Below, one piece after another: positions 55,469 through 63,569 of a stretch of 64,000 nucleotides of DNA. This DNA comes from Centipeda flueggei ATCC 43531 (lineage in GTDB: Bacteria; Bacillota; Negativicutes; Selenomonadales; Selenomonadaceae): contig NZ_GG694006.1 of the NCBI RefSeq assembly GCF_000160695.1, positions 200,329 through 264,328 of the forward strand, read 5' to 3'. Both the position numbers and the translations under genes were made by a program. The stretch's first letter is position 1. Every line of letters starts with the position of its first letter. Under the pieces are notes generated by a model. It worked only from the letters and a program-made list of their open reading frames with translations, was not told the origin of the DNA and searched no databases.

Positions 55469-56757
55469 ATTGTTATGACTCCGTCCTTCATCACAATATT
55501 CCCGTCCACGACCGTCAGCACAGCCTTTCCTCGAAGTTCCCGTCCGACAAACGGCGAGTGGCTTCCCCGCGTGTAAAACTTTTTCTCGTCCACCGTCCAG
55601 ACGCAGTTCGGATCAATGACCGTCACATCCGCCGGTGCCCCCTCGCGCAGCGTCCCCGCATCGAGATGAAAGATGCGCGCAGGCGCATAGGTCATACGCT
55701 CGATCAGCGTCTCAAGCGGGAGCTTCCCCGTGTGGACCAGCTCCGTCATGAGCACGCCGAGTGCCGTCTCAAGCCCCGGGAAGCCGCTCGGCGCATAGAT
55801 GTACTCGCGATCCTTCTCCTCACGTGCGTGCGGTGAATGATCTGTTACGACCATATCAATCGTCCCATCGAGCAGACCCGCCAGCATGGCCGCTGTGTCT
55901 TTTTTCGTCCGCAGCGGCGGATTGACCTTTGTCGAGCTGTCCGTTGGATCGACGCAGTCCTCCGTCATCGTGAGATGATGCGGCGTAACCTCCGTCGTCA
56001 CGTGCACACCGCGCGCCTTCGCCTCACGTACCAGCTGGACGGCACGTGCCGAACTGATGTGGGCGACGTGAACATGCGCCCCCGCGTACTCGGCGAGCAT
56101 GATGTCGCGCGCAACGGCAATATCCTCGGCGACAATCGGGCGCCCCTTGATGCCGAGCATCGCACTGCGATGCCCCTCATTCATTGCTCCCTCCTCTACG
56201 AGAGAGGTATCTTCCTCATGATTGATGATTGCCTTATCAAACGGCGCAAGATAGTCGTATGCACTGAGGAGAACCTTTGCCGACGGATCGAAATGACCAT
56301 CGTCTGAGAAGGCGACCGCTCCCGCCTCAACCATATCGCCGAGCTCTGCCAGCTCCTTGCCCTCCTGGTTCTTCGTCACGGCACCGATGATGCGGATGTG
56401 CATGACCGCCGTCTCTTCGGCGCGCTTCTGCAGGCTCTTCACCAGTGCCGCCGTATCGACGACAGGACGCGTGTTCGGCATCGTCGCAATCGTCGTATAT
56501 CCTCCTGCCGCTGCGGCGCGCGAACCGGAGGCAAAATCCTCCTTTGCCTCCTGACCGGGCTCGCGGAAATGCGTGTGCATATCGATCAGACCGGGCACAA
56601 CTACCTTTCCCGCAGCATCGTAAATCTCTGCGCCGTCGGCGGCAAGATTTGCGCCAACGGCGCGGATCACACCGTCCTCGACGAGGACATCGGCAACTTC
56701 ATTTCGTTTGGAGGCGGGATCAATCACCCGTCCCCCTTTCAGCAGCAACGCACGCAT
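55465..56757 (-). CDS. pyrC: dihydroorotase
   Basis: Closes carbamoyl aspartate to dihydroorotate. The metal motif is DMHTHFREPGQE (HxH near residue 60), with further ligands in IINHEEDTSLVEEG, VHVAHISSARAV, and Asp in VVTDHSPHAREEKD. It belongs to the class I Firmicutes type, 430 aa. The start directly follows the pyrB stop. Confidence 0.97.
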   Translation of the reverse strand: MRALLLKGGRVIDPASKRNEVADVLVEDGVIRAVGANLAADGAEIYDAAGKVVVPGLIDMHTHFREPGQEAKEDFASGSRAAAAGGYTTIATMPNTRPVVDTAALVKSLQKRAEETAVMHIRIIGAVTKNQEGKELAELGDMVEAGAVAFSDDGHFDPSAKVLLSAYDYLAPFDKAIINHEEDTSLVEEGAMNEGHRSAMLGIKGRPIVAEDIAVARDIMLAEYAGAHVHVAHISSARAVQLVREAKARGVHVTTEVTPHHLTMTEDCVDPTDSSTKVNPPLRTKKDTAAMLAGLLDGTIDMVVTDHSPHAREEKDREYIYAPSGFPGLETALGVLMTELVHTGKLPLETLIERMTYAPARIFHLDAGTLREGAPADVTVIDPNCVWTVDEKKFYTRGSHSPFVGRELRGKAVLTVVDGNIVMKDGVITI

Positions 56758-57699
56758 TCAGGCCTTCCCTCCCATCAGTACCAGTGTAAAGAGCGCCATC
56801 CGCACGGCGACCCCGTTTTTAACCTCCTCCTGGATCCGCGACTGCACACCGTAGGCGACGGACTCGGAGATTTCCCATCCCTTATTCATCGGACCGGGAT
56901 GCAGCACGAGAGCATCCGCCTTCGCCAGTGCGAGCCGCTCCTCACTGAGCCCGTAGATGCGCGCGTATTCACGCGTCGACGGGAATAGCCCGCCCTTCAT
57001 GCGCTCGAGCTGTATGCGGAGCACCTCTACTACGTCAGCCCCCTCAAGAGCATCCTCCACGCGGTCATGGATCGTGACGCCCTCCTCCTCACACAGAAAG
57101 CGCGGGAGAAGTGTGCGCGGTCCCGCGATATGGACATCCATCCCCATCTTTCGCATGCCCTGAATGTCAGAACGCGCCACGCGGCTGTGCAGAACGTCAC
57201 CGAGAATGGCAACCTTCAGCCCCGCGAGTTTCCCCTTGTTTTCCTCAATCGTATAGAGGTTAAGCAGCCCCTGTGAGGGATGCGCATGCGCGCCGTCCCC
57301 CGCATTGATGATGACAGGAGAGACCGCCTTGGCAGCGTAGGCAGCCGCGCCCTCAGCTTTATGCCGCATGACAATGGCATCCACGCCCATCGCCTCGATC
57401 GTATAAAGCGTGTCGCGCAGGCTCTCCCCCTTCACGATGCTCGATGCGCTCGCCGTGATGTTCACCACATCGGCGCCCAGATACTTTCCTGCCAGTTCAA
57501 ATGACGTCCGCGTCCGCGTGCTCGGCTCGTAAAAAAGCGTCACTATCGCCTTGCCGCGCAGCGCAGGCACCTTCTTGATGTCGCGTCCGACGATATTCTT
57601 CATTTCTCGTGCCGTACTGAGAACCAGACGGATCTCCTCGGCGGAAAAATCCCCCAGACCAAGCACATCCCGTCCTTTGAGCGATAACTCCTGTCCCAT
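56758..57699 (-). CDS. pyrB: aspartate carbamoyltransferase, catalytic subunit
   Basis: Transfers the carbamoyl group to aspartate, the committed step of pyrimidine synthesis. The carbamoyl phosphate loop [16 protein letters not shown] lies at 57-72, and the C-terminal [14 protein letters not shown] is the aspartate-side signature. ATG 57699 has AAAGGGG 6 nt upstream; 313 aa. No pyrI regulatory subunit is present, as in B. subtilis. Confidence 0.97.
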   Translation of the reverse strand: MGQELSLKGRDVLGLGDFSAEEIRLVLSTAREMKNIVGRDIKKVPALRGKAIVTLFYEPSTRTRTSFELAGKYLGADVVNITASASSIVKGESLRDTLYTIEAMGVDAIVMRHKAEGAAAYAAKAVSPVIINAGDGAHAHPSQGLLNLYTIEENKGKLAGLKVAILGDVLHSRVARSDIQGMRKMGMDVHIAGPRTLLPRFLCEEEGVTIHDRVEDALEGADVVEVLRIQLERMKGGLFPSTREYARIYGLSEERLALAKADALVLHPGPMNKGWEISESVAYGVQSRIQEEVKNGVAVRMALFTLVLMGGKA

Positions 57700-57716
57700 G
57701 TGCATCCCCTTTCAAC

Positions 57717-57758
57717 AAAAAAGCCTTCTCACGCCGAAAGAAAGGCATAAGAAAGCTT
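57717..57758 (-). terminator. attenuator terminator in the pyr leader
   Basis: Minus strand: a 15-bp stem (AAGCTTTCTTATGCC against GGCGTGAGAAGGCTT, with G-U pairs) around an 8-nt loop, followed by U6. It ends about 18 nt before the pyrB start, so it is a conditional terminator. Confidence 0.85.
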
Positions 57759-57806
57759 TGCATCCAAAATAAACTCGAATGACCGCGTCGAATATTTCAT
57801 TGAAAA

Positions 57807-57840
57807 CTCCCTTAAGGCCTCACAGGACCTCTTAAAAGGC
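57807..57840 (-). promoter_or_regulatory. PyrR-type RNA-binding hairpin (anti-antiterminator)
   Basis: Minus-strand RNA CCUUUUAAG and CUUAAGGG frame a loop AGGUCCUGUGAGGC. This matches the UCC-N-G-N-GAGG core of PyrR binding sites in pyr operon leaders of Firmicutes. With the terminator 49 nt downstream it suggests uridine-nucleotide-dependent attenuation. No pyrR gene is in the window. Confidence 0.8.
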
Positions 57841-57885
57841 AATATATAGAGAAGCAACGTGCTAGGCACTCACTTACTTTTCCTT

Positions 57886-57914
57886 ATTATACGAGGTCAT
57901 GACAAAAAAAGCAA
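57886..57914 (-). promoter_or_regulatory. promoter of the pyr operon
   Basis: Minus strand TTGCTT, 17 nt, perfect TATAAT. It yields a leader of about 180 nt containing the PyrR hairpin and the terminator. Confidence 0.75.
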
Positions 57915-58037
57915 TGGCAAAAAACGCCATACATTTGTATTATGTGCTATGCATCAATCGCTAAGGAAACAGAAAATTTTTTCCAGCCCCCTTTTCTTAA
58001 AGAAAGTCCTGCACATTCCTTGTAAATCAAAGGGTTA

Positions 58038-58066
58038 TTGAAATACGGCGCATTTTGGCGTATAAT
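58038..58066 (+). promoter_or_regulatory. promoter of the aspartokinase gene
   Basis: TTGAAA, 17 nt, perfect TATAAT on the plus strand. The short leader (about 45 nt) has a small hairpin (AATTC-CCAT/ATGG-GAATT) but no room for a lysine riboswitch. AGGGGG precedes the ATG. Confidence 0.75.
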
Positions 58067-58119
58067 GCGTTGAGAATTCACCATGATGGGAATTATACCA
58101 ATCCATAGGGGGATATTGT

Positions 58120-59352
58120 ATGTCATTAATTGTAAAGAAGTTTGGCGGAAGTTCGGTGGCTACCCCGGAAAAGATCAAGAACGTAGCAAAACGTATATTG
58201 CGTGAGAAAGCCCCCGATGACCGCATTGTCATGGTGGTATCTGCCATGGGCGATACGACAGATGATCTCATCGCGCTGGCCGGCGAGGTGGTGAAAACCC
58301 CCTATCAATACACCCGCGAGATGGATATGCTCATGACGACGGGCGAGCAGGTCTCGATTGCGCTGCTCGCGATGGCGTTCCGTGCCTTGGGACAGCCCGC
58401 CATCTCCCTCACCGGCGGCATGGCAGGAATGCGTACAGATCATGCGCATACCAAGGGGCGTATTCTCGGAATTGAGCCAAAACGCGTTCACGAGGAGCTT
58501 AAAAAGGGCAACATCGTCGTTATCGCCGGATTTCAGGGCACAGATGCCGACGGCAACCCTGTGACACTTGGACGCGGCGGGTCGGATACCTCTGCCGTGG
58601 CAATCGCGGGTGCAATCGGTGCGGATGCCTGTGAGATCTACACGGACGTTGACGGCATCTACTCCGCTGACCCGCGCATCGTCAAGGGCGCACGCCGTAT
58701 GAAGGAAATCACCTACAACGAGATGCTCGAGATGGCGCGTCTCGGCGCGGGCGTCATGCAGCCGCGCTCGGTGGAGATGGGACAGCTCTACGGCATCCCC
58801 ATCCACGTTCGTTCGACCTTTACTGCAGAACCCGGAACCATCATTAGGGAGGAATATACAGTGGAAGAAAAGTCCTTTATCATTCGCGGTGTCGCACATG
58901 ACGAGCATGTCTCAAAGATTACGGTACTTGGCGTCTCCAACGTCCCAGGTGTTGCATACAAGATTTTCTCAGCTCTCGCCGATGCAAACATCGATGTGGA
59001 CATGATTGTGCAGAGCATCCGCAGTGCCGACTCCAATGTGACCGACATGGTATTCACGGTGGCATCCATTGACGCCGAGGAAGCGCGCCGCGTTGTTGAA
59101 GGGATTTCAGCAGACATCCACGCATCCGGTGTGTCCATTGACAATGATGTCGCGAAGATCTCTATTGTCGGAGCTGGAATGCTCGGCAACCCCGGTATCG
59201 CCTCCCGCATGTTCGGTGCACTCTCCAATGCAGGCATCAACCTTGAGATCATCAGCACTTCCGAGATCAGTATCTCCTGCCTCATCAAAGGCGGCAGTGT
59301 CAAGGACGCCGTCAACCGCATCCACGACGAGTTCTTTCCGAATGAGGCATAA
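58120..59352 (+). CDS. lysC: aspartate kinase
   Basis: Phosphorylates aspartate at the head of the lysine, threonine and methionine pathway. The kinase domain starts VKKFGGSSVATPEKIKNVAK; GRGGSDTSAVAIAGAIGAD and TDVDGIYSADPRIV are core motifs. Two C-terminal ACT domains (about 265-410; ITVLGVSNVPGVAYKIF, SIVGAGMLGNPGIASRMF) would bind inhibitor amino acids. It has 410 aa. It is divergent from the pyr operon. Which amino acid inhibits it is not clear from sequence. Confidence 0.95.
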   Translation: MSLIVKKFGGSSVATPEKIKNVAKRILREKAPDDRIVMVVSAMGDTTDDLIALAGEVVKTPYQYTREMDMLMTTGEQVSIALLAMAFRALGQPAISLTGGMAGMRTDHAHTKGRILGIEPKRVHEELKKGNIVVIAGFQGTDADGNPVTLGRGGSDTSAVAIAGAIGADACEIYTDVDGIYSADPRIVKGARRMKEITYNEMLEMARLGAGVMQPRSVEMGQLYGIPIHVRSTFTAEPGTIIREEYTVEEKSFIIRGVAHDEHVSKITVLGVSNVPGVAYKIFSALADANIDVDMIVQSIRSADSNVTDMVFTVASIDAEEARRVVEGISADIHASGVSIDNDVAKISIVGAGMLGNPGIASRMFGALSNAGINLEIISTSEISISCLIKGGSVKDAVNRIHDEFFPNEA

Positions 59353-59427
59353 GAATACGTGTATACACCTGCGTGGCTTGTGGACATAAGGAGAGCCGCG
59401 CGCTATCATCATATTACGCTACGACGG

Positions 59428-59474
59428 CACGGATCAACGATGCCCTCCCCCAGTGGAGGACACGATGATCCGTG
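59428..59474 (+). promoter_or_regulatory. nested stem-loop between aspartokinase and aminotransferase genes
   Basis: CACGGATCA (59428-59436) pairs exactly with TGATCCGTG (59466-59474), and an inner CCTCC/GGAGG hairpin lies inside. No U-tract follows, so it is not a standard terminator. It could stabilise or process the mRNA, or be a leader element; function unknown. Confidence 0.45.
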
Positions 59475-59502
59475 CTTTCCATCGAAAAGGAGAGCATATA
59501 AC

Positions 59503-60744
59503 ATGGCAATTCAAATGGCAGCATCACACGCGGCGTCGCGCCGCCTGAAGGACGCGATCTTCGGAGCCAATGCGGCGTGCCGCGCCGCAATCGCAGAGCA
59601 TGGCGAAGAGCGCGTGATCAACGCGACAATCGGCGCCGTCATGGACGACAACGGAAAATTGGCGCATCTGCCGACAGTTGAACGCGTCTTCCGCTCCCTC
59701 CCCATTGAGGATTATATCGCCTATGCGCCGATCTCAGGGCTCCCGGAGTATCTCGAGGCTGCCATCGACATTACATTTGCCGGCAAGCGTCCTGCGGGCT
59801 ATCTCGCCGCCGTCGCAACGGCAGGCGGAACGGGAGCTCTGCGCACCGCCGTCGACGACTACGTCGAGCGCGGCGATCAGGTGCTCACCTCGGACTGGTT
59901 CTGGGGAACGTACAATGTCATTTGTCAGGAACTTGGCTCCTCTGTCACGACTTTTACACTGTTCGACGAAGCCAACAACTTCAATCATGCAGCGTTCTCT
60001 GCGGCAGTCGATGCCCTTTGCAAAAGACAGGACAGCCTGCTCATCATCCTCAACACACCTGCGCACAACCCGACGGGATACAGCCTTTCTGCGGAGGACT
60101 GGGATCACGTTCTGGACACGGTCAAAGCACAGGCAAAGACCGGAAAGAAGATCCAGATCCTCGTCGATATCGCCTACATCGACTTTGCAGGCGAAAAGTA
60201 TGCGACGCGTGCCTTCATGCAGAAGTTTGCAGGACTCCCCGAAAACATCCTGACACTCTTTGCGTTCTCCATGTCCAAGGCGTATACATTCTACGGACAG
60301 CGCTGCGGCGCACTCATTGCCCTCTCTGCAAGCAAGACGGTCATCGATGAGTTCAGCGAGATCAGCAAGTATACTGCACGCGCAACGTGGTCGAACATCA
60401 ACCGCGGTGCGATGACGCTTCTGACGCGCATTCAGCAGGACAGCGCAGCGTATGCCGCCTATGAAAGTGAGCGCGACGCACTATACCGCCTTGTACAGGA
60501 GCGCGGCGACATCTTCATGCAGGAGGCTGCGGCGTGCGGTCTGCCCGCCCTCCCCTATAAGGGCGGCTTCTTCCTCGCCATTCCTTCGAGTGATCCACAG
60601 GCCGTCTGCGATGCCCTCCACGAGGATCTCATCTTCGCCGTTCCGCTGAAAATGGGCGTGCGTATTGCGGCATGTTCCGTACCGAAAATAAAAATGCATG
60701 GTGTGGCAGAAAAAGTAAAGCGCGCTATGGAGAAAATTTCTTGA
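59503..60744 (+). CDS. class I/II aminotransferase (aspartate aminotransferase family)
   Basis: PLP-dependent transaminase. The N-terminus VINATIGAVMDDNGKLAHLP is characteristic of a group related to aromatic/aspartate aminotransferases. PLP contacts are Asn189 (NTPAHNPTGY), Asp222 (VDIAYIDFAG) and the Schiff-base Lys259 (FSMSKAYTFYGQR). It has 413 aa from ATG 59503 (AAAGGAG upstream). It follows aspartokinase by 150 nt, which fits aspartate metabolism, but the substrate is not proven. Confidence 0.88.
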   Translation: MAIQMAASHAASRRLKDAIFGANAACRAAIAEHGEERVINATIGAVMDDNGKLAHLPTVERVFRSLPIEDYIAYAPISGLPEYLEAAIDITFAGKRPAGYLAAVATAGGTGALRTAVDDYVERGDQVLTSDWFWGTYNVICQELGSSVTTFTLFDEANNFNHAAFSAAVDALCKRQDSLLIILNTPAHNPTGYSLSAEDWDHVLDTVKAQAKTGKKIQILVDIAYIDFAGEKYATRAFMQKFAGLPENILTLFAFSMSKAYTFYGQRCGALIALSASKTVIDEFSEISKYTARATWSNINRGAMTLLTRIQQDSAAYAAYESERDALYRLVQERGDIFMQEAAACGLPALPYKGGFFLAIPSSDPQAVCDALHEDLIFAVPLKMGVRIAACSVPKIKMHGVAEKVKRAMEKIS

Positions 60745-60769
60745 CATTCGTGTAAAAATTTCTTAGAAT
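60741..60769 (+). promoter_or_regulatory. promoter of rplM-rpsI
   Basis: Perfect TTGACA, 17 nt, TAGAAT. The -35 overlaps the aminotransferase stop codon. The leader of about 95 nt before rplM may hold an L13 autoregulatory structure, as known in other Firmicutes. Confidence 0.75.
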
Positions 60770-60871
60770 AGCGACGTGTGATATTTTTTCATGTATCCAT
60801 TAGCCCCGGAAGCGTGAGTGCATATCGCATCAACCAACATTGAAAACTCTTACTCTCTAGGGGGGAATAAC

Positions 60872-61312
60872 GTGAAAACCACGGTTATGGCAAAAGCTGC
60901 CGATATTGAGCGCAAATGGTATGTCGTAGATGCAGAGAACCAGACGGTCGGACGTCTTGCAGCGGAGATCGCAAAGGTTCTGCGCGGCAAGAATAAACCC
61001 ATCTACACACCTCATGTTGATACCGGCGACTATGTCATCGTCATCAATGCTGAGAAGGTAAAGTTCACGGGAAAGAAGCTGACGGACAAGACTTACTTCC
61101 GCCACTCCGGCTATCAGGGCGGCACGACCTTCACAACGGCCGGCCAGATGCTCGATCGCTTTCCTGTCCGTGTCATTGAACACGCGGTCAAGGGCATGCT
61201 TCCGAAGAACAGTCTCGGCGCACAGATTTTCCGCAAGCTCAACGTTTACGCCGGCCCGGAGCATCCCCATGCAGCACAAAAGCCCGAACCGCTGAAGTTT
61301 GATATTCGCTGA
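60872..61312 (+). CDS. rplM: 50S ribosomal protein L13
   Basis: Large-subunit protein that binds 23S rRNA early in assembly. Starting at GTG 60872 (GGGGGGAA upstream) it reads [20 protein letters not shown], matching the B. subtilis N-terminus. The core [19 protein letters not shown] and [20 protein letters not shown] are conserved. It has 146 aa and is followed by rpsI after 26 nt. Two in-frame upstream starts would add residues not found in L13. Confidence 0.97.
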   Translation: MKTTVMAKAADIERKWYVVDAENQTVGRLAAEIAKVLRGKNKPIYTPHVDTGDYVIVINAEKVKFTGKKLTDKTYFRHSGYQGGTTFTTAGQMLDRFPVRVIEHAVKGMLPKNSLGAQIFRKLNVYAGPEHPHAAQKPEPLKFDIR

Positions 61313-61338
61313 GTTTTGTATAAGGAGGAATCTGTTCA

Positions 61339-61731
61339 ATGGCACAAGTCACTTATTATGGAACGGGTCGCCGCAAGACCTCGGTCGCTCGTGTACGTCT
61401 CGTTCCTGGAGACGGCAAGGTTACCATCAACGGCCGTGAGATGGCAGAGTACTTCGGGCTTAAGACGCTTGAGCTGATTGTTCGCCAGCCGCTGAATCTG
61501 ACGGAAACCGTCGATAAATATGATGTCATCGCCAATGTCGCTGGCGGCGGTGCATCCGGTCAGGCGGGTGCGATCCGTCACGGCATCACACGCGCACTGA
61601 TTGAGATGGACGCAGAGCTGCGCCCCGCGCTCAAGAAAGCAGGCTTCGTCACGCGTGACCCGCGTGAGAAGGAGCGCCGCAAGTACGGTCTCAAAAAGGC
61701 ACGTAAGGCTTCCCAGTTCTCGAAGCGCTAA
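61339..61731 (+). CDS. rpsI: 30S ribosomal protein S9
   Basis: Small-subunit protein whose C-terminal tail reaches the P-site t[23 protein letters not shown] opens the protein, [20 protein letters not shown] is central, and it ends in [11 protein letters not shown], the universal S9 tail. At 130 aa it is complete. It forms the usual rplM-rpsI pair. Confidence 0.98.
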   Translation: MAQVTYYGTGRRKTSVARVRLVPGDGKVTINGREMAEYFGLKTLELIVRQPLNLTETVDKYDVIANVAGGGASGQAGAIRHGITRALIEMDAELRPALKKAGFVTRDPREKERRKYGLKKARKASQFSKR

Positions 61732-61743
61732 GGTACGTATACG

Positions 61744-61779
61744 AAATCCCCTCATCCAAACGGAAGAGGGGATTTTTAT
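61744..61779 (+). terminator. terminator after rpsI
   Basis: AAATCCCCTC and GAGGGGATTT form a 10-bp stem around a 12-nt loop, followed by a T-tract on the plus strand. Confidence 0.9.
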
Positions 61780-61808
61780 TTGACATTCACCGTATATTAA
61801 CATATTAT
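61780..61808 (+). promoter_or_regulatory. promoter of the Rrf2-family gene
   Basis: Perfect TTGACA, 17 nt, TATTAT. The -35 begins inside the T-tract of the rpsI terminator. AT-rich DNA follows up to the start codon. Confidence 0.7.
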
Positions 61809-61846
61809 ATAGCTATAAAAAATATGTTTTAGAAGGAAGCATCGAT

Positions 61847-62290
61847 ATGAAAATCTCAGCGAAGGGCCGCTATGGAATCGCCTCTATGGTCTTTTTGGCG
61901 CGCAGCTACGGCACCTCCTCCCCTGTCACTATCATCAGCATCTCGGAACATCTTGGCATTTCAAAAATCTATCTCGAGCAGGTGTTTTCTCTTCTCAAAC
62001 GCAGCAAGCTTGTCAACTCCATCAAGGGATCACAGGGCGGCTATCAGTTGGCGAGGCCGCCACATGCCATCACTGCCTACGAGATCCTGTCTGCCATTGA
62101 AATTGCTCTGATCGAAAGAACGGGAAGTGCCTCCGAAAAGATGGAGAAGCTGAACTTCATTCTTTCCCGTGACCTCTTCGACGTACTCGATCAAAACATT
62201 CACAATACACTCAACGCCGTAACACTTGAGGATCTCCTTACTGCGTGGAAACGCGAGGAGAACAGCGAGACACTGATGTATTTCATCTAA
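61847..62290 (+). CDS. Rrf2-family transcriptional regulator
   Basis: Winged-helix regulator. The N-terminus MKISAKGRYGIASMVFLARS and the recognition region HLGISKIYLEQVFSLLKRSKLV followed by KGSQGGYQLARPP define the family. The three-Cys cluster of IscR/NsrR members is absent: I see no Cys in the 147 residues, so it does not bind an iron-sulfur cluster in the usual way. It is closer to CymR, the cysteine-metabolism repressor, but the target is not evident. It converges on and overlaps the DUF445 gene by 8 nt. Confidence 0.9.
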   Translation: MKISAKGRYGIASMVFLARSYGTSSPVTIISISEHLGISKIYLEQVFSLLKRSKLVNSIKGSQGGYQLARPPHAITAYEILSAIEIALIERTGSASEKMEKLNFILSRDLFDVLDQNIHNTLNAVTLEDLLTAWKREENSETLMYFI

Positions 62291-63569
62291 ATACCTGCGC
62301 TCCGAGGAAAATAAGCAAACCGATGCAGCCGCCGACGAGAGAGCCATTGACACGGATCCAGAGAAAGTCCTGCTCCACCTTGTCATAGACAAGACGATTC
62401 AGCTCCTCATCTGTGAGGCACATAAGCGCGTCGGACACAACGATACCGACCAATGCCTGTGCGTGGAGAGCTGACCGTGCGATGAGATCATACATCAGGC
62501 GTGTCATGATCTGCTGCAGATCACTGTGCTCCATGAGGAGCATCAGCATCCGCTGATACTCCTCATGGAGTATGCTGCGCAGCTGCTGATAAAAGGCTGG
62601 CATGTGCTCCTCCATCGGATCCACGTCACGCTGGAGATCAGCCTGCACATGTGTCCGCAGGCCGCTCAGAATACGCTCAATTGACGCATCGATGGGAAGT
62701 GTCTCTGCCAATCTCTTTTGCAGCTCGCGCACGAGTGCGGCGAGTTCCTCATCCCGCCCGAAATCAGAGAGCGCATTATGGATCAGCTCTGCCGCATGAT
62801 TCTGCAGCGGCGAATCATCCCGTCCCAGCTCGTCGAGAACATGACATGTGTGCTGCTGAATCAGTTCTGCCCCCTCATCTAGATTGATTGTATTTGTCAA
62901 AGTGAGAATATGCGACAGAAAACCGTCGCCGATCTTTTCCCGCTCCAGCTGCTCCAGTACACTCCTTATGGAGACATACGTCTCCTCTGACGCCGCCTCC
63001 CTGACAAGCATCCGTGAGATACTTGTCAGGGCTTTTTTATCCCATCCCTTCTCGCGCAGAAGCTCGTCGAGGCGCCGCACCAGCATGGCAGGATCTTCCT
63101 GCAGAAAAAAACCTTTCAAACGGGACGAAAGATAGGAGACAACCGGTGCGTTTTTACGACGCAGCAAAGAAACATGGATAAAATGGAGCACCATACCCGT
63201 CATCCGCGCCTCTGTCTCCGGTTGACGCAGATAGTTCTGCATCATCGGAAAGAGATGCATCTGTTCCATGTGATGGAAGATCTTGCGCTTGGAGAAGAAT
63301 TCCTTCTGAACCATCGTTACAATAGATTGGACAAAGCTGTCGCGGCGGCGCGGCAAAAGTGCTGTATGGTAAGGAAAGCCGAGCGGCTTCCGAAAGATCG
63401 CCGTCACTGCAAACCAGTCCGCAACCCCGCCGACCAGTGCCGCTTCGCTCACTGCAAGCAGTGCACACGCCCAGAAGGAATCCATAAACCTGATATGGAG
63501 AAAAAGAGCACACAGAAAGAGCACTGCCGAGAGCAGCAGGGCAGCATCCGCTTTATTCCACGTACGCAT
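62283..63569 (-). CDS. DUF445 family membrane protein
   Basis: A 428-aa protein of the YjiN/DUF445 family. An N-terminal helix (AALLLSAVLFLCALFLHI), the family motif EAALVGGVADWFAVTAIFRKP, and RRRDSFVQSIVTMVQKEFF precede a long helical region. A C-terminal helix (NGSLVGGCIGLLIFLGAQVF) returns to the membrane. The ATG at 63569 overlaps the stop of the upstream DUF445 gene. Function of the family is not established. Confidence 0.88.
   Translation of the reverse strand: MRTWNKADAALLLSAVLFLCALFLHIRFMDSFWACALLAVSEAALVGGVADWFAVTAIFRKPLGFPYHTALLPRRRDSFVQSIVTMVQKEFFSKRKIFHHMEQMHLFPMMQNYLRQPETEARMTGMVLHFIHVSLLRRKNAPVVSYLSSRLKGFFLQEDPAMLVRRLDELLREKGWDKKALTSISRMLVREAASEETYVSIRSVLEQLEREKIGDGFLSHILTLTNTINLDEGAELIQQHTCHVLDELGRDDSPLQNHAAELIHNALSDFGRDEELAALVRELQKRLAETLPIDASIERILSGLRTHVQADLQRDVDPMEEHMPAFYQQLRSILHEEYQRMLMLLMEHSDLQQIMTRLMYDLIARSALHAQALVGIVVSDALMCLTDEELNRLVYDKVEQDFLWIRVNGSLVGGCIGLLIFLGAQVFR

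Noticed and set aside
57914-57930. ATGGC/GCCAT hairpin near the pyr -35
   Set aside because: The stem is only five pairs and overlaps the promoter; A-tract in the loop makes it likely chance.
58067-58119. Lysine riboswitch before aspartokinase
   Set aside because: The distance from promoter to start codon is only about 50 nt, far too short for the lysine riboswitch; only a small hairpin is present.
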